From Acanthamoeba castellanii str. Neff (taxonomy: Eukaryota; Discosea; Longamoebia; Acanthamoebidae), in assembly GCF_000313135.1 (NCBI RefSeq), contig NW_004457518.1, positions 462,140 through 477,405 of the forward strand: 15,266 bases of DNA. Direction: 5' to 3'. The position numbers and the translations under genes are program-made. Below the pieces are notes generated by a model. It did no database searches. It was not told where the DNA came from and was given only the letters and a program-made list of their open reading frames with translations. Below, piece after piece: positions 7,368-15,266 of this stretch. How positions within the stretch are numbered: the stretch's first letter is position 1; every line of letters begins with the position of its first letter.

Positions 7368-9059
7368 TCAGCTGTCGTTGGCGATGTCTCGGGCAGCGGC
7401 CGAGGCGTGCGGGAAGAGTTGGTCGATGGCGCCCAGCAGGCGGGCGTAGTGGTCGGGCTGTTCGTCGGCCAGGAGGGTGACCTGGGAGCACAGGCCGCCC
7501 CACACGTTGGTCGCCACCTCTTCACAAGCCTTGTCCTGCTGCTCGGTCCGCTCCTTCTGCTCCCGCCGGTTGGACTCCACAACGCCGTGGAGATGCGCGA
7601 AGTCCGCGGCGGCCCTGGGCCAGTCGCCAAGGGCCACCAGCGTTCTGAACCTGGCGGTCACAACAATAAAAAAATGCGTGCCGTTGGTTTTGGGGTACCA
7701 AAACCACAACTACGATCGTCGTCGAGCGGATGGTACCGGTTGGTGTAGCAGGCCAGAAGGTGGAGATACTGTGTCTCTAGGCGGAAACGGGCGAAGGCGT
7801 TGGCGTCCCACAGGCTCTACAGTTACGACAACATGTAGGAAGCTATCAGCTGCTGATCCTCAAGTGGGGAAGAAGCCGAGCGGGCAGGAGGAAACCTGCT
7901 GCAGCTCAACAGCACGGTCGATCATGGGCAGCGCCAGCTCGGGCTTGTCGAGCATCATGTAGGCCACCCCGCAGTTCTTGGTACAGGTCACCAGGTGCAT
8001 TTTGGCCCTGGAGACAACGCTAGCAGGCGCTGTCACGAAGTGCGTGGCCTCGAACTGGCACACACGACACAGTTGTTGTTGTCATATTGTGATGCACCAA
8101 GCAGAAATGACACAGCTGAATGAACACTCACCTCGTCGTGGGTGCGGATGGCCTTGCGGTAGTACTCGACGGCCAGCGATAGGTAGCCCAGCTGGCGTAG
8201 TGCAAAGCCCTTGCTGGACTGGGCCTCGATCAGCCCCAGGTACCATTCCAGGTACATCCGCCAGTCCCAATCCTCACCTTCGCTATCTGCATCTGCCTCA
8301 CGACACCTGCAGGTCAGCCAAAGAACGAAGAAAAAGAACGAAGAGGCACCTGCGATGAGCCTCTCGAAGTAGTGGATGGCCAGCTTGCTGTTCTCGAGAG
8401 CATCTTCAAATCGGCCCTCGTGCGCGTCGGTGTTGTATTGGTTGAGCAGAACCTGGGCCTTGACTGACGGCCGAGGCTCTGCCGCGTACAAGGTATCTGC
8501 AATCCACACAAAGCACACAATCAATGAGGTCAGCTGGTAAGAGCTGGCCAATGCCCACAGGGGCGAAGGTGAATTGAACCGTAGAGGGAGGCTTCGTCGC
8601 GGTGGCCGCTGGTGGGCTCCTCGAGCGTGGTCTTGCGCCGTTGGAGCTCCTCCGCCTCTCTTTGTTCGCGCTCGGCGCGCTCGCGGTAGAGCTCCTTGTG
8701 CACCACGCGCGGCCGCTTCGGCCCCTCTTCGGCGCTCTGCTGGCCGTACCTGAGCGCGGCCGCCTAGGGCAGTGACCGTCAGTTCGCGCGCACTGAGTAC
8801 TGGTGGGTGAGGGTCGGTTGGGGTAGAGGGTGGTACGGGGTAGGCGAGACGGAAGAGGTGGCGCCAGAGGCTGTCGGTGAGGGCGATGCGCCGCCACTCG
8901 GAGTGGACCAACTCGCACACAGCCAACTCCGAGGGGGTGAGGTACCCCAAGACGCTGCAGCCGTTTGGGTGGGGGGGGGGTGAACAAACGTCAAGCAGTG
9001 GTGTGGGAAGAGAAATAACCGTACTTGAGCACAAGCTCCTCCGGCAGGCCTCTCAACAT
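7368..9059 (-). CDS. F-box protein with TPR-like helical repeats
   Basis: About 386 aa from exons 9059-9025, 8954-8837, 8763-8580, 8496-8350, 8286-8132, 8054-7896, 7816-7737 and 7650-7368. The N-terminus is an F-box (residues about 4-50): LPEELVLNVLGYLTPSELAV then EWRRIALTDSLWRHLF. F-boxes bind Skp1 and recruit substrates to SCF ubiquitin ligases. A charged, Glu/Arg-rich helix follows (about 60-100, for example RERAEREQREAEELQRRK). The C-terminal half is made of TPR-like helix pairs: EGRFEDALENSKLAIHYFERL, YLGLIEAQSSKGFALRQLGY with LAVEYYRKAI, then NCGVAYMMLDKPELALPMID, and a last ADEQPDHYARLLGAIDQLF. These likely bind the substrate or a partner; none can be named. The acceptor of exon 5 could also be at 8293, adding two residues; two donors (GTTCAA, GTTTCC) are weak matches to consensus. 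Intron 1 has a run of ten C on the coding strand. Whether the substrate is a stress protein or not cannot be told. Confidence 0.8.
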
Positions 9060-9327
9060 GACTATTGTTGGGTTTAGTCTTGGCAGAAGCAGAGAAAAAT
9101 TTTGATGTAGGAAAAGATAGTGGAGTCTTGAGGAAAATAAGGAGAAAATGGAGTTTCTCAGCAGGTTTCGTGCGAACTCACGCAGTTTTGCGTGATATAC
9201 CATCATGGCAACCAATTGGACCCGATTTCCACACTTAAATAACTCTATCGGGACAACCAACCCAAACAGCACAGAAAGACAAGCCAACAAGGACAAGTGG
9301 CCCTAACAAACAAAAACAAATCACAAT
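9060..9327. promoter_or_regulatory. Divergent promoter region (F-box / universal stress protein)
   Basis: These 268 nt separate two start codons pointing apart. On the plus side there is a CCAAT sequence at 9212-9216 and a TATA-like CTTAAATAA at 9234-9242, about 85 nt upstream of the stress-protein ATG. Assigning them as functional elements is inference. The half next to the F-box gene shows A-rich stretches but no recognisable box. No RNA gene seen. Confidence 0.35.
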
Positions 9328-9858
9328 ATGAAGTACTTACTCGCCGTGGATAAGTCGAACAGCACCAAGCATGCACTTGTGTGGATTCTGCAACACGCCA
9401 AGCCGATGATCACGTTTTCCTCACTCACATCTACCAGCTCCAACGTACCGCCACTTCACCTTACTTGCGTGCCCTCTAGGCCCTCGCCCACGTGTCTCAC
9501 CTGTGCGTGTGCGCTGTGTGCAGCCAACGTTCTGGAAGTGCCCTGCATCGACTCGGACTGGCGAGCCCAGATGCGGGGAGAAGCCCTGCTCAAGCGATTA
9601 GGCAACACGCTCGAGAAGCACCAGGTCCCCTACACGGCCGTGATCCGCCACGGCGACGCGCGCAAGAAGCTGCCCAGCCAGGCCAAGAAGCTGGGCGTGG
9701 ACGTGATCGTGATGGGGCGCCGGGGCGTGACCGCCGACAAGAAGTCCCCGGTGGGCAGTGTGAGCCAGTACGTGGTCGAACACGCGCCGTGCTCCGTTGT
9801 CATCATCAAGGAGGACAAAGACCTGCCATCTTCGACCGAAGAGCAAAAGCCCGAATAA
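9328..9858 (+). CDS. Universal stress protein (UspA family, ATP-binding type)
   Basis: Exons 9328-9444 and 9524-9858, about 150 aa when one missing base in exon 1 is allowed for. The N-terminus MKYLLAVDKSNSTKHALVWI is the first strand and helix of the Usp fold. The C-terminal half has VDVIVMGRRG, nine residues, then GSVSQYVVEHAPCSVVII: this is the G-x2-G-x9-G-S ATP-binding motif of the family. Usp proteins are small cytosolic nucleotide-binding proteins linked to stress survival; no specific partner is shown here. After AKP the frame must shift by one base (near 9403-9405) to read DDHVFLTHIYQLQ, which is the expected second strand and also gives the phase needed at the GTACCG donor. Because of the missing base, the 79-nt intron is open in frame and an unspliced 176-codon reading exists; that reading has a Cys/Pro/Thr-rich insert foreign to the family. 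The stop codon lies inside an AATAAA. Confidence 0.82.
   Translation: MKYLLAVDKSNSTKHALVWILQHAKPMITFSSLTSTSSNVPPLHLTCVPSRPSPTCLTCACALCAANVLEVPCIDSDWRAQMRGEALLKRLGNTLEKHQVPYTAVIRHGDARKKLPSQAKKLGVDVIVMGRRGVTADKKSPVGSVSQYVVEHAPCSVVIIKEDKDLPSSTEEQKPE
9400..9408 (+). other. Apparent one-base deletion in universal stress protein exon 1
   Basis: The frame of the start codon reads ...HAKP then a Ser/Thr-rich stretch that is not Usp-like. One base further on, the frame gives a normal Usp strand, DDHVFLTHIYQLQ. Exon 1 is 117 nt, but the acceptor at 9523 requires phase 1, that is 118 nt. Both facts point to one base missing at about 9403-9405. Confidence 0.7.
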
Positions 9859-10199
9859 AAATGGCCGACTACAACTTGTAAATGTATCCATAAACTGTCC
9901 GATCGACAGCTTGCTGAACTGGTTGTGGTCTTGCACTTCTCCTTCTCTGCGCCCTCCTCACCACGATGCTCCGCTTCGCCCAAGGGGATGGAGGCGAAAT
10001 TCCGAGCGTTAGTGCAGAGAAAGGTACGCCATCGGCGGCAGCGAGCGAGAAGGGGAAGGAAGCACTGAGAATCGAATACCCTACCCAACGACCACAACGC
10101 AACGACCACAGTAAGGAGACGCAGAAGGAGAAGGAATAGAAAGTGTGTGGACGCACAACCAACAGAATCAGAGAGAGAGAGAGAGAGCAGAAGAAGAGA
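9859..10199. other. Intergenic region, 341 nt, with GA repeat before YccF-like gene
   Basis: It holds the 3' UTR of the stress protein (a TGTAAA lies at 9879-9884) and the promoter and 5' UTR of the next gene. The last 30 nt before the ATG are purine-rich, with an (AG)n run at about 10170-10188. No further reading frame with family resemblance and no RNA gene was seen. Confidence 0.45.
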
Positions 10200-10962
10200 A
10201 TGCAGGCGGTGAAGACGGGCGCGCACGGGTTCAAGAAATTCTACGACGGGGTGCAGTATGTGCTGGAGATAGAGCCGGTGCTCACCATACGGCGCATTAT
10301 ATGGATAGTGTTGGGCGGGTGGGTGGTGGCCGGGTTGTTTCTCTTCGCCGGCCTGGTCCTGTGCCTCACCATCGTGGGCATTCCCATGGGCCTCGAAGCT
10401 TTCCGCTGGGCTATGTGCGTTCCTCACATTCTTGCCCACATGTGCCCACCTTGCAAATTGGTTAATATGCAACACCTCACACGTGATTGGCTCCTTTTAG
10501 TTGGGCCATTCTGCCGATCGGATTCAAGCCGGTGCCGATCCCGCCCGAAGAAGCCACATCGGACTTGCACCGACCTGGCACCACCTACAACACCGCCGCC
10601 AATGTCATCTGGCTGGTGTGCTTTGGCTGGCTCATCATTCTATCCCTCGTCATGGCCTTCATCAGCAACATCATCACCATCATCGGTACGCACCCTCACC
10701 AGTCCACCCAGACGATTGGACATACTGTTCTGAACAGCGACCGCCGTTGGGTCGTGTGATCAGTGCAGGCATCTTCACTGCGGTGCAGTTCGCCCGTCTG
10801 TCCAAGTTCTCGGTGTGGCCGTACGGCATGAAGATCGTCAGCAAGAAGAGCCTTAAGCGCAAGCGCAAGGAGGAGCGTGAGCGCGAGCGTGCGCAGCGGG
10901 TGGAGATGGGCGTGGCGGGCCTGAGCGCGGCACAGACCACCACACAGGCACAAGCCTACTGA
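10200..10962 (+). CDS. YccF (DUF307) family membrane protein
   Basis: About 197 aa from exons 10200-10414, 10501-10685 and 10769-10962. The family is best known from bacteria, where YccF is a small inner-membrane protein of unknown function with two copies of a hydrophobic repeat. Both are present: residues about 30-85 (IIWIVLGGWVVAGLFLFAGL, CLTIVGIPMGLEAF, WAILPIGF) and about 105-160 (NVIWLVCFGWLIILSLVMAF, ITIIGIFTAVQFARL, FSVWPYGMKIVSKKSL). Each repeat has a WxxxFGW-like strand of membrane helix, a Gly-Ile turn and a WP(x)G end. A very basic, Arg/Lys/Glu-rich helix follows and then a Gln/Thr/Ala tail absent from the E. coli protein. At least four membrane segments are likely. ATG 10200 is the first in-frame ATG. 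Two GT..AG introns (GTGCGT, GTACGC donors) show that it is an established nuclear gene, not bacterial contamination. Function unknown. Confidence 0.85.
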
Positions 10963-11081
10963 AATTCTGTAGATATTCAAGAGTTTCTTTGCCTTTTCTT
11001 TTTGGCCTGAAGGTTTTGTTTGTTGTAGCTCTTGATCGAAGCACGAGACACGTGAGCCATCTATCTATCAATACATTGAAG

Positions 11082-12072
11082 ATGTGGAAGAGACTGTTCA
11101 CTACCAATGCCGCTCCCGTCACGGCGAACCCCCGCGTGTTCTTCGAGGTGACTCGCGAGAACAAGCCTCTCGGCAGAATCGTGATGGAGGTACGATCACG
11201 TCTCCCTTGGCGCTAAAACTGGGACAGGCCAGTACTGCTTTAGTGCCGCGCTGGCAATCACATTACTGCGGAAGTCAGCATTACCAAAATCGTTCAAATT
11301 GCTTGATTCGTCATGCTCTCGTCTAAATTGTGCAAATGAGATTATTAATTCAGTCATTCATTCATTTGATGCACGCAGCTCTACAAGGACAAGACGCCCA
11401 AGACCGCCGAGAACTTCAGGGCTCTCTGCACCGGTACTTTAACTCCCAACACTGCACCAGAGGTGAGAGTGCCTTACCCCGGGCTGTGTTTGTGTGGCGA
11501 GTGCAGGCGAGAAGGGCGTGGGATCGATCGGCAAGCCCCTGCACTACAAGGGCTCCATCTTCCATCGCGTTATCCCCAACTTCATGATCCAGGGTGGCGA
11601 CTTCACCAACTTCAACGTATGTTGTCTCGGCGCGCCTGCCAACCGCAGCATTGCTGTACTTTGCGTGACTCGTGGCGTCTGCTGTCCCCCAGGGCACTGG
11701 TGGCGAGTCCATCTACGGAGCCAAGTTCGCCGACGAGAACTTCGTGATGAAGCACGTTGAGCCTGGTATTCCTCCGCACCAACCACTCAAGGCTCCTCCT
11801 TCTACAAAGTCGCTGCTGTGCTGTTAACACCGGACGCCACGATATACACAACAGGCACCTTGTCGATGGCCAACGCTGGTCGTAACACCAACGGCTCGCA
11901 GTTCTTCATCACCACCGTGCCCACTCCCTGGCTCGATGGCCGCCACGTCGTGTTCGGCAAGGTCGTGGAGGGCATGGACGTCGTCCAGAAGATCGAGGCC
12001 GCCAGGAGGGACAGCAATGACAGGCCCCTCGAGATCATCAAGATCTCGGACTGCGGCGAGCTCAAGCAGTAG
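11082..12072 (+). CDS. Cyclophilin-type peptidyl-prolyl cis-trans isomerase
   Basis: About 187 aa from exons 11082-11189, 11379-11433, 11507-11616, 11693-11765 and 11855-12072, all in phase. Cyclophilins catalyse cis-trans isomerisation of Xaa-Pro bonds and bind cyclosporin A. The catalytic Arg is R75 in [34 protein letters not shown] and the cyclosporin-contact Trp W141 in [14 protein letters not shown] are present, so it should be active. Residues 55-71 ([16 protein letters not shown]) form the loop found in the divergent-loop cyclophilins common in plants and protists. The first 18 residues ([18 protein letters not shown]) are a short extension, basic and hydroxylated; a weak organelle-targeting signal is possible but cytosolic location is equally likely. 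The start of exon 5 (GTLSMANAG) is slightly shortened compared with the usual HTGPGVLSM. Intron 1 (189 nt) is AT-richer than its neighbours. Confidence 0.93.
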
Positions 12073-12769
12073 AACAATGACAAGTGACCTGCGCCTGCAA
12101 CGTTAACGACAAACAACAACTCTTTGTTATGACCCCTACTTGAGCCTTACAGTGTACTCTTGGATGGTGGCGTAGGTGTGAGCGCCCGTGAATCTGAACA
12201 AGACCAACTCCTGGAGAGTAGTTGGTGGCTGAGTGTTCCCCAACAAGGCAAATGGTAAGTCAGGCGAAGAAGGCCCCAGACAAGTGATGGAATGTTTAAC
12301 ATTGCCCTGTTGAGAGATAATATAGAGAGTAGTGGTGACTATAGAGAAGGTGTAGTTTTAGAAGAGAGATATATTTTTCTTATGGATTTCTTCCATTTAT
12401 CTGTTTGCCTGAGCTCCAGTTACTCTGGTATCTAGGGAAGCCTTGGTTGACTGTAACATGCCCAACATTATGACTGTGTCTTGCTTGTTGGGGAGTACAG
12501 TCAGGTGGGTGGTTTATGAAGAATGCACCAATGTGGGTGGTGTGTGGTGTGCTCCTTTGAGGTCATGGGAATGGACAATGTGGGTGGTGAAGGCCAAGTT
12601 CAGCAGCCAGTCAGCCCAGTTCAGTAGCACATGGCTGTACATCATGCTCCAAGATTGAGCAGGCCTGAAGTGTGCAGCAGCTTTGGGAAAGGAGAGTTTG
12701 TATTGTGTTCAAAGGATAGAACAAATAAATAAGAATAATAATAATGGTACTTGGTGGGGCGTGTGCGGC
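12073..12769. other. Gene-free convergent region, 697 nt
   Basis: It lies between the cyclophilin stop (+) and the LIM-gene stop (-) and is the longest stretch without a gene. It is richer in A and T than the flanks, above all 12290-12480, and has no reading frame that resembles a protein family. A GTGGGTGGT word occurs at three places (about 12504, 12532 and 12580), two of them inside the longer word CAATGTGGGTGGTG. I see no tRNA or snRNA, no terminal inverted repeats and no AATAAA near the cyclophilin stop. It is probably 3' UTRs plus spacer. Confidence 0.5.
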
Positions 12770-15266
12770 TCACTGCTGTTGAGCGCGCATGGACTTCTGT
12801 TGGTTCCACTCCTCCACAGGCGTCTGGCCGCCGAAGCCCGACGCGTAGTTGCCCTTCAGCTTGAAGAGCTGCTTGAAGTGCGGCTTGCTACAAGGAGGAG
12901 GAGTAGATTAAGTATACCTGGAGGAAGAGGACGAGAGCTTGCAGAAGAGGAGGAGAGGAGCGTACCAGTAGAGCTTGCCCTCAAGACCAGCGTAGTTGCC
13001 CAGGGAGAGGGTCTTGTTGCAGTGCGCGCATCTGATGTGCAACGATGATCACATACCAGAGTAAGCGAGTGCACACAAAGCGCGTCACCGCACACACTGC
13101 GTTTAACACTGTTGGGTACCGGAAGCAGAGCTTGTGGAAGATCTTGCCGTCGGCCGAGAGCTTTTCGTTGATGTAGACGGTCTTGGCGCACACGGCGCAC
13201 GCATCGCCGCGGACTGTGATCTTCTTGTTGGCCGTGGCCGGGCTCGGGGCGGCCGACACCGGTCGCTGGATGCCGCTGCCGCCGCCGGCCGTGGTTGCTG
13301 GGATTGAGGGCGCCGACGCGGCTCGCGGGACGCCGCCGTGGGGACCGCGCTCGATAACCGTTCCAGCCTTGACCGTCTCGCGCGGGTGCGGCTCCGACGT
13401 CGTCGTCGACCCCGGGGCGTCGCCGCCGCTCTCCTTCCTGCGCTTGCGCTCCTCCTCGATGAGGCGCATCTCCTCTTCCTTCTTGCGCGCCGCCTCGCTG
13501 TCGGCCCGCTCCTTCTCGCGCTCCTCCTCCTCGATCTTCTTCTTCCAGTCCTCCTCAGTGATCTTCACGCTGCGACGGTTGGCCAGCTTCTGCTGCTTCT
13601 CGCGCTCCTCCTTCTCGCGCTTCTCCTTCTCCTCCTGCTCGACCTTCTTGCGCCACTCCTCCTCGACGTTCTTGCGTGGCGTCTTGGCCAGCGCCTCCTC
13701 GCGCTCGATCTCCTTCTGGATCTTGTCGTCCTTGGGCTCCTCGCCGCTCAGGAACGCGCTCTCCTGCTTGCGCTCCTTGACGGCCTCGGCGATGCGGCGC
13801 ATCTCCTCTTCCTTCTCGCGCGCCTTGTCGCTCTCCCTCTTCTCGCGCTCCTCCTCCTCGATCTTCTTCTTCCAGTCCTCCTCAGTGATCTTCACGCTGC
13901 GACGGTTGGCCAGCTTCTGCTGCTTCTCGCGCTCCTCCTTTTCGCGCTTCTCCTTTTCCTCCTGCTCGACCTTCTTCTTCCACTCCTCTTCAACGTTCTT
14001 GCGTGGCGTCTTGGGGAGGGCCTCCTCGCGCTCGACCTCCTTCTGGTGCCTGTCGTCCTTGGGCTCCTCGCCGCTCAGGAACGCGCTCTCCTGCTTGCGC
14101 TCCTTGACTGCTTCGGCGATGCGGCGCATCTCCTCTTCCTTCTCGCGCGCCTTGTCGCTCTCCTTCTTCTCGCGCTCCTCCTCCTCGATCTTCTTCTTCC
14201 AGTCCTCCTCAGTGATCTTCACGCTGCGACGGTTGGCCAGCTTCTGCTGCTTCTCGCGCTCCTCCTTCTCGCGCTTCTCCTTCTCCTCCTGCTCGACCTT
14301 CTTCTTCCACTCCTCTTCAACGTTCTTGCGCGGCGTCTTGGGGAGAGCCTCCTCGCGCTCGACCTCCTTCTGGTGCCTGTCGGCGCTGTCGTCGTCGGGA
14401 CCCTTGAGGAACGCGCTCTCCTGCTTGCGCTCCTTGACGGCCTCGGCGATGCGGCGCATCTCCTCCTCCTTCTCGCGCGCCTCCTCGGCCCTGTCGCGCT
14501 CCTTGACCTCGCCCGTGAACATGGAGGCGATGCGACCCACCTTGGCGTTGCGCGCCAGCTGCTGTCGCTCCTCCTCCTTCTTGCGGCGGATCTCCTCCTC
14601 CTTGGCCTTCGATCCGCCCTCGTCGTCGCCCGACCCGATCTTGTTGCGCCACGCCTCCTCCTTCTCCTTCTGCGTCTTGGGCTTGTTGGCCACACCGCCG
14701 GCATTGGGATTGGGGGCGCTGGCCGCAGGTGTCGACGGCGTGTCAGCGGCGGCGGGCGCTGCCACGTCAGCTTCGGCGGCGGCCAGCTCGGCTTCCATGC
14801 GGGCCAGCTCCTCCTCCTCGCGGCGCAGGCGCTCCTCCTCGGTCTCCTCCGCGGCGGCGGGCGACGGCTGCTGCTGGCTCTGCTCGCGGGCCATGAGCTC
14901 CTTGAGTTCGCTCTCGACGCGCTCTTCCTCGAGGCGCTGCTCCTCCTCGAGCTGCTTGAGCTCCTCCTCGACGCGCCGCATCTCGGCCAGCTGGGCCTCC
15001 TCCTCCTCGAGGCGAGCCAGCTCCTCCTCCATCTCCATGATCTCCTCGAGCTCGCGCTCCAGGTCGGCTTCGCGCTGGCGCTTGCGCTCGAGCTCCTGGA
15101 GCTCGTCCTCCATGCGCTTGAGCTCGGCTTCCTCCTCCTCGAGGCGCTTGAGTTCATGTTCCTCCTCCTGCAGCCGCTTGAGCTCCTCATCATTGCCGGC
15201 CGCGGCCTGCGCGACGGGCTTTGCTTCGACCGCCGCCGCCGCGGGCGCGGGCGTGGGCGCGCCATC
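12770..15266 (-). CDS. Coiled-coil/109-aa repeat protein with C-terminal LIM domain (5' partial)
   Basis: At least 776 aa; the frame is open to the right edge at 15266 with the start outside the window. Exons: 15266-13120, 13031-12966, 12887-12770 (donors GTACCC and GTACGC). Visible residues: Ala/Pro start, then about 150 residues of Glu/Leu/Arg coiled coil (15190-14880), an Ala/Pro linker (14775-14690), an R-K-E segment with VGRIASMFTGE (about 14540-14510), three tandem repeats of about 109 residues (14480-13491) and a fourth stub, a Gly/Pro/Ala/Ser linker, and one LIM domain from about residue 690: C-A-V-C, H-K-L-C, then C-A-H-C and C-K-P-H, all eight zinc ligands present. The C-terminus, FKQLFKLKGNYASGFG, is typical of LIM proteins tied to actin. 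LIM domains bind proteins at cytoskeletal or nuclear sites; with such a rod the likely role is a cytoskeletal scaffold, by inference. I cannot name an orthologue. Confidence 0.85.
13491..14480 (-). repeat. Three tandem coding repeats of about 327 bp (109 aa) in LIM gene
   Basis: Reading on the minus strand, the copies begin with AREKEEEMRRIAEAVKERKQ at 14480, 14150 and 13823, and a diverged fourth copy begins at 13490 and stops within about 20 residues. Copy lengths are 330, 327 and 333 bp. The anchor word for SVKITEEDWKKKIEEE falls at 14212, 13885 and 13558 on the plus strand, exactly 327 bp apart. Within each copy there are two WKKK/WRKK segments, VEEEWKKKVEQEEKEKREKE and ITEEDWKKKIEEEEREK. 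Copies are nearly identical at DNA level, so duplication is recent or kept alike by conversion. Confidence 0.95.

Noticed and set aside
8281..8350. Retention of the 57-63 nt intron in the F-box gene as coding
   Set aside because: Read through, it adds a Phe-rich, Cys-rich insert between two TPR-like helices; GT..AG borders with correct phase remove it.
9869..10475. Minus-strand frame opposite the YccF-like gene
   Set aside because: It runs through the stress-protein 3' end and the YccF exon with a low-complexity Leu/Ser/Phe product; the plus strand has the supported genes.
12073..12769. Possible RNA gene or transposon relic in the convergent spacer
   Set aside because: No tRNA A/B boxes, no snRNA-like motifs, no terminal inverted repeats or target duplications that I could find.
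14219..15265. Second minus-strand frame over the LIM coiled coil, Arg/Ser/Pro-rich
   Set aside because: Frame shadow of the Glu/Lys/Arg-rich coding frame; the real frame leads into a complete LIM domain.

Overview
The window looks like nuclear DNA of a free-living amoebozoan, most likely Acanthamoeba or a close relative. The reasons are tightly packed, GC-rich coding regions on both strands, many short spliceosomal introns (mostly 57-115 nt), and a strong bias to 5' splice sites beginning GTAC (20 of the 34 introns I resolved). Protein types are eukaryotic (aspartate/glutamate carrier, LIM, F-box, PX, cyclophilin). The species is an inference from gene style, not from a database match. Exon structures were built by hand: each junction was chosen so that GT..AG, codon phase and family motifs agree.

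Layout, left to right. 1-598 (-): a partial coiled-coil protein running off the left edge, start unresolved. 705-3233 (-): an 11-exon gene for a protein with a low-complexity N-terminus, a PX phosphoinositide-binding domain and a C-terminal LURP-one-related/tubby-like (scramblase-fold) domain; it carries one apparent single-base insertion. 3411-3847 (+): a three-exon minigene encoding only the NOSIC-like part of NOP58/NOP56. 4164-7216 (+): a seven-exon, EF-hand regulated mitochondrial aspartate/glutamate carrier (aralar/citrin type). 7368-9059 (-): an eight-exon F-box protein with TPR-like repeats. 9328-9858 (+): a universal stress protein with an ATP-binding motif and one apparent missing base. 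10200-10962 (+): a YccF-family membrane protein of bacterial type, split by two introns. 11082-12072 (+): a cyclophilin peptidyl-prolyl isomerase with five exons. 12770-15266 (-): a very acidic/basic coiled-coil protein with three near-identical repeats of about 109 residues and a C-terminal LIM domain; its 5' end lies beyond the right edge.

The genes are a housekeeping mixture with no operon-like logic. Two gene pairs are divergent (3234-3410 and 9060-9327), two are convergent (7217-7367 and 12073-12769). No rRNA, tRNA, CRISPR, transposon or viral sequence was recognised. The most interesting points are the PX + LURP-one fusion, the stand-alone NOSIC minigene, an apparent shift of the calcium site between EF-hands in the carrier, complementary CA/GT tracts in different introns of the same carrier gene, the YccF protein in a eukaryote, and the 109-residue repeat array in the LIM protein. 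I see no convincing evidence for a wholly new multi-gene system.
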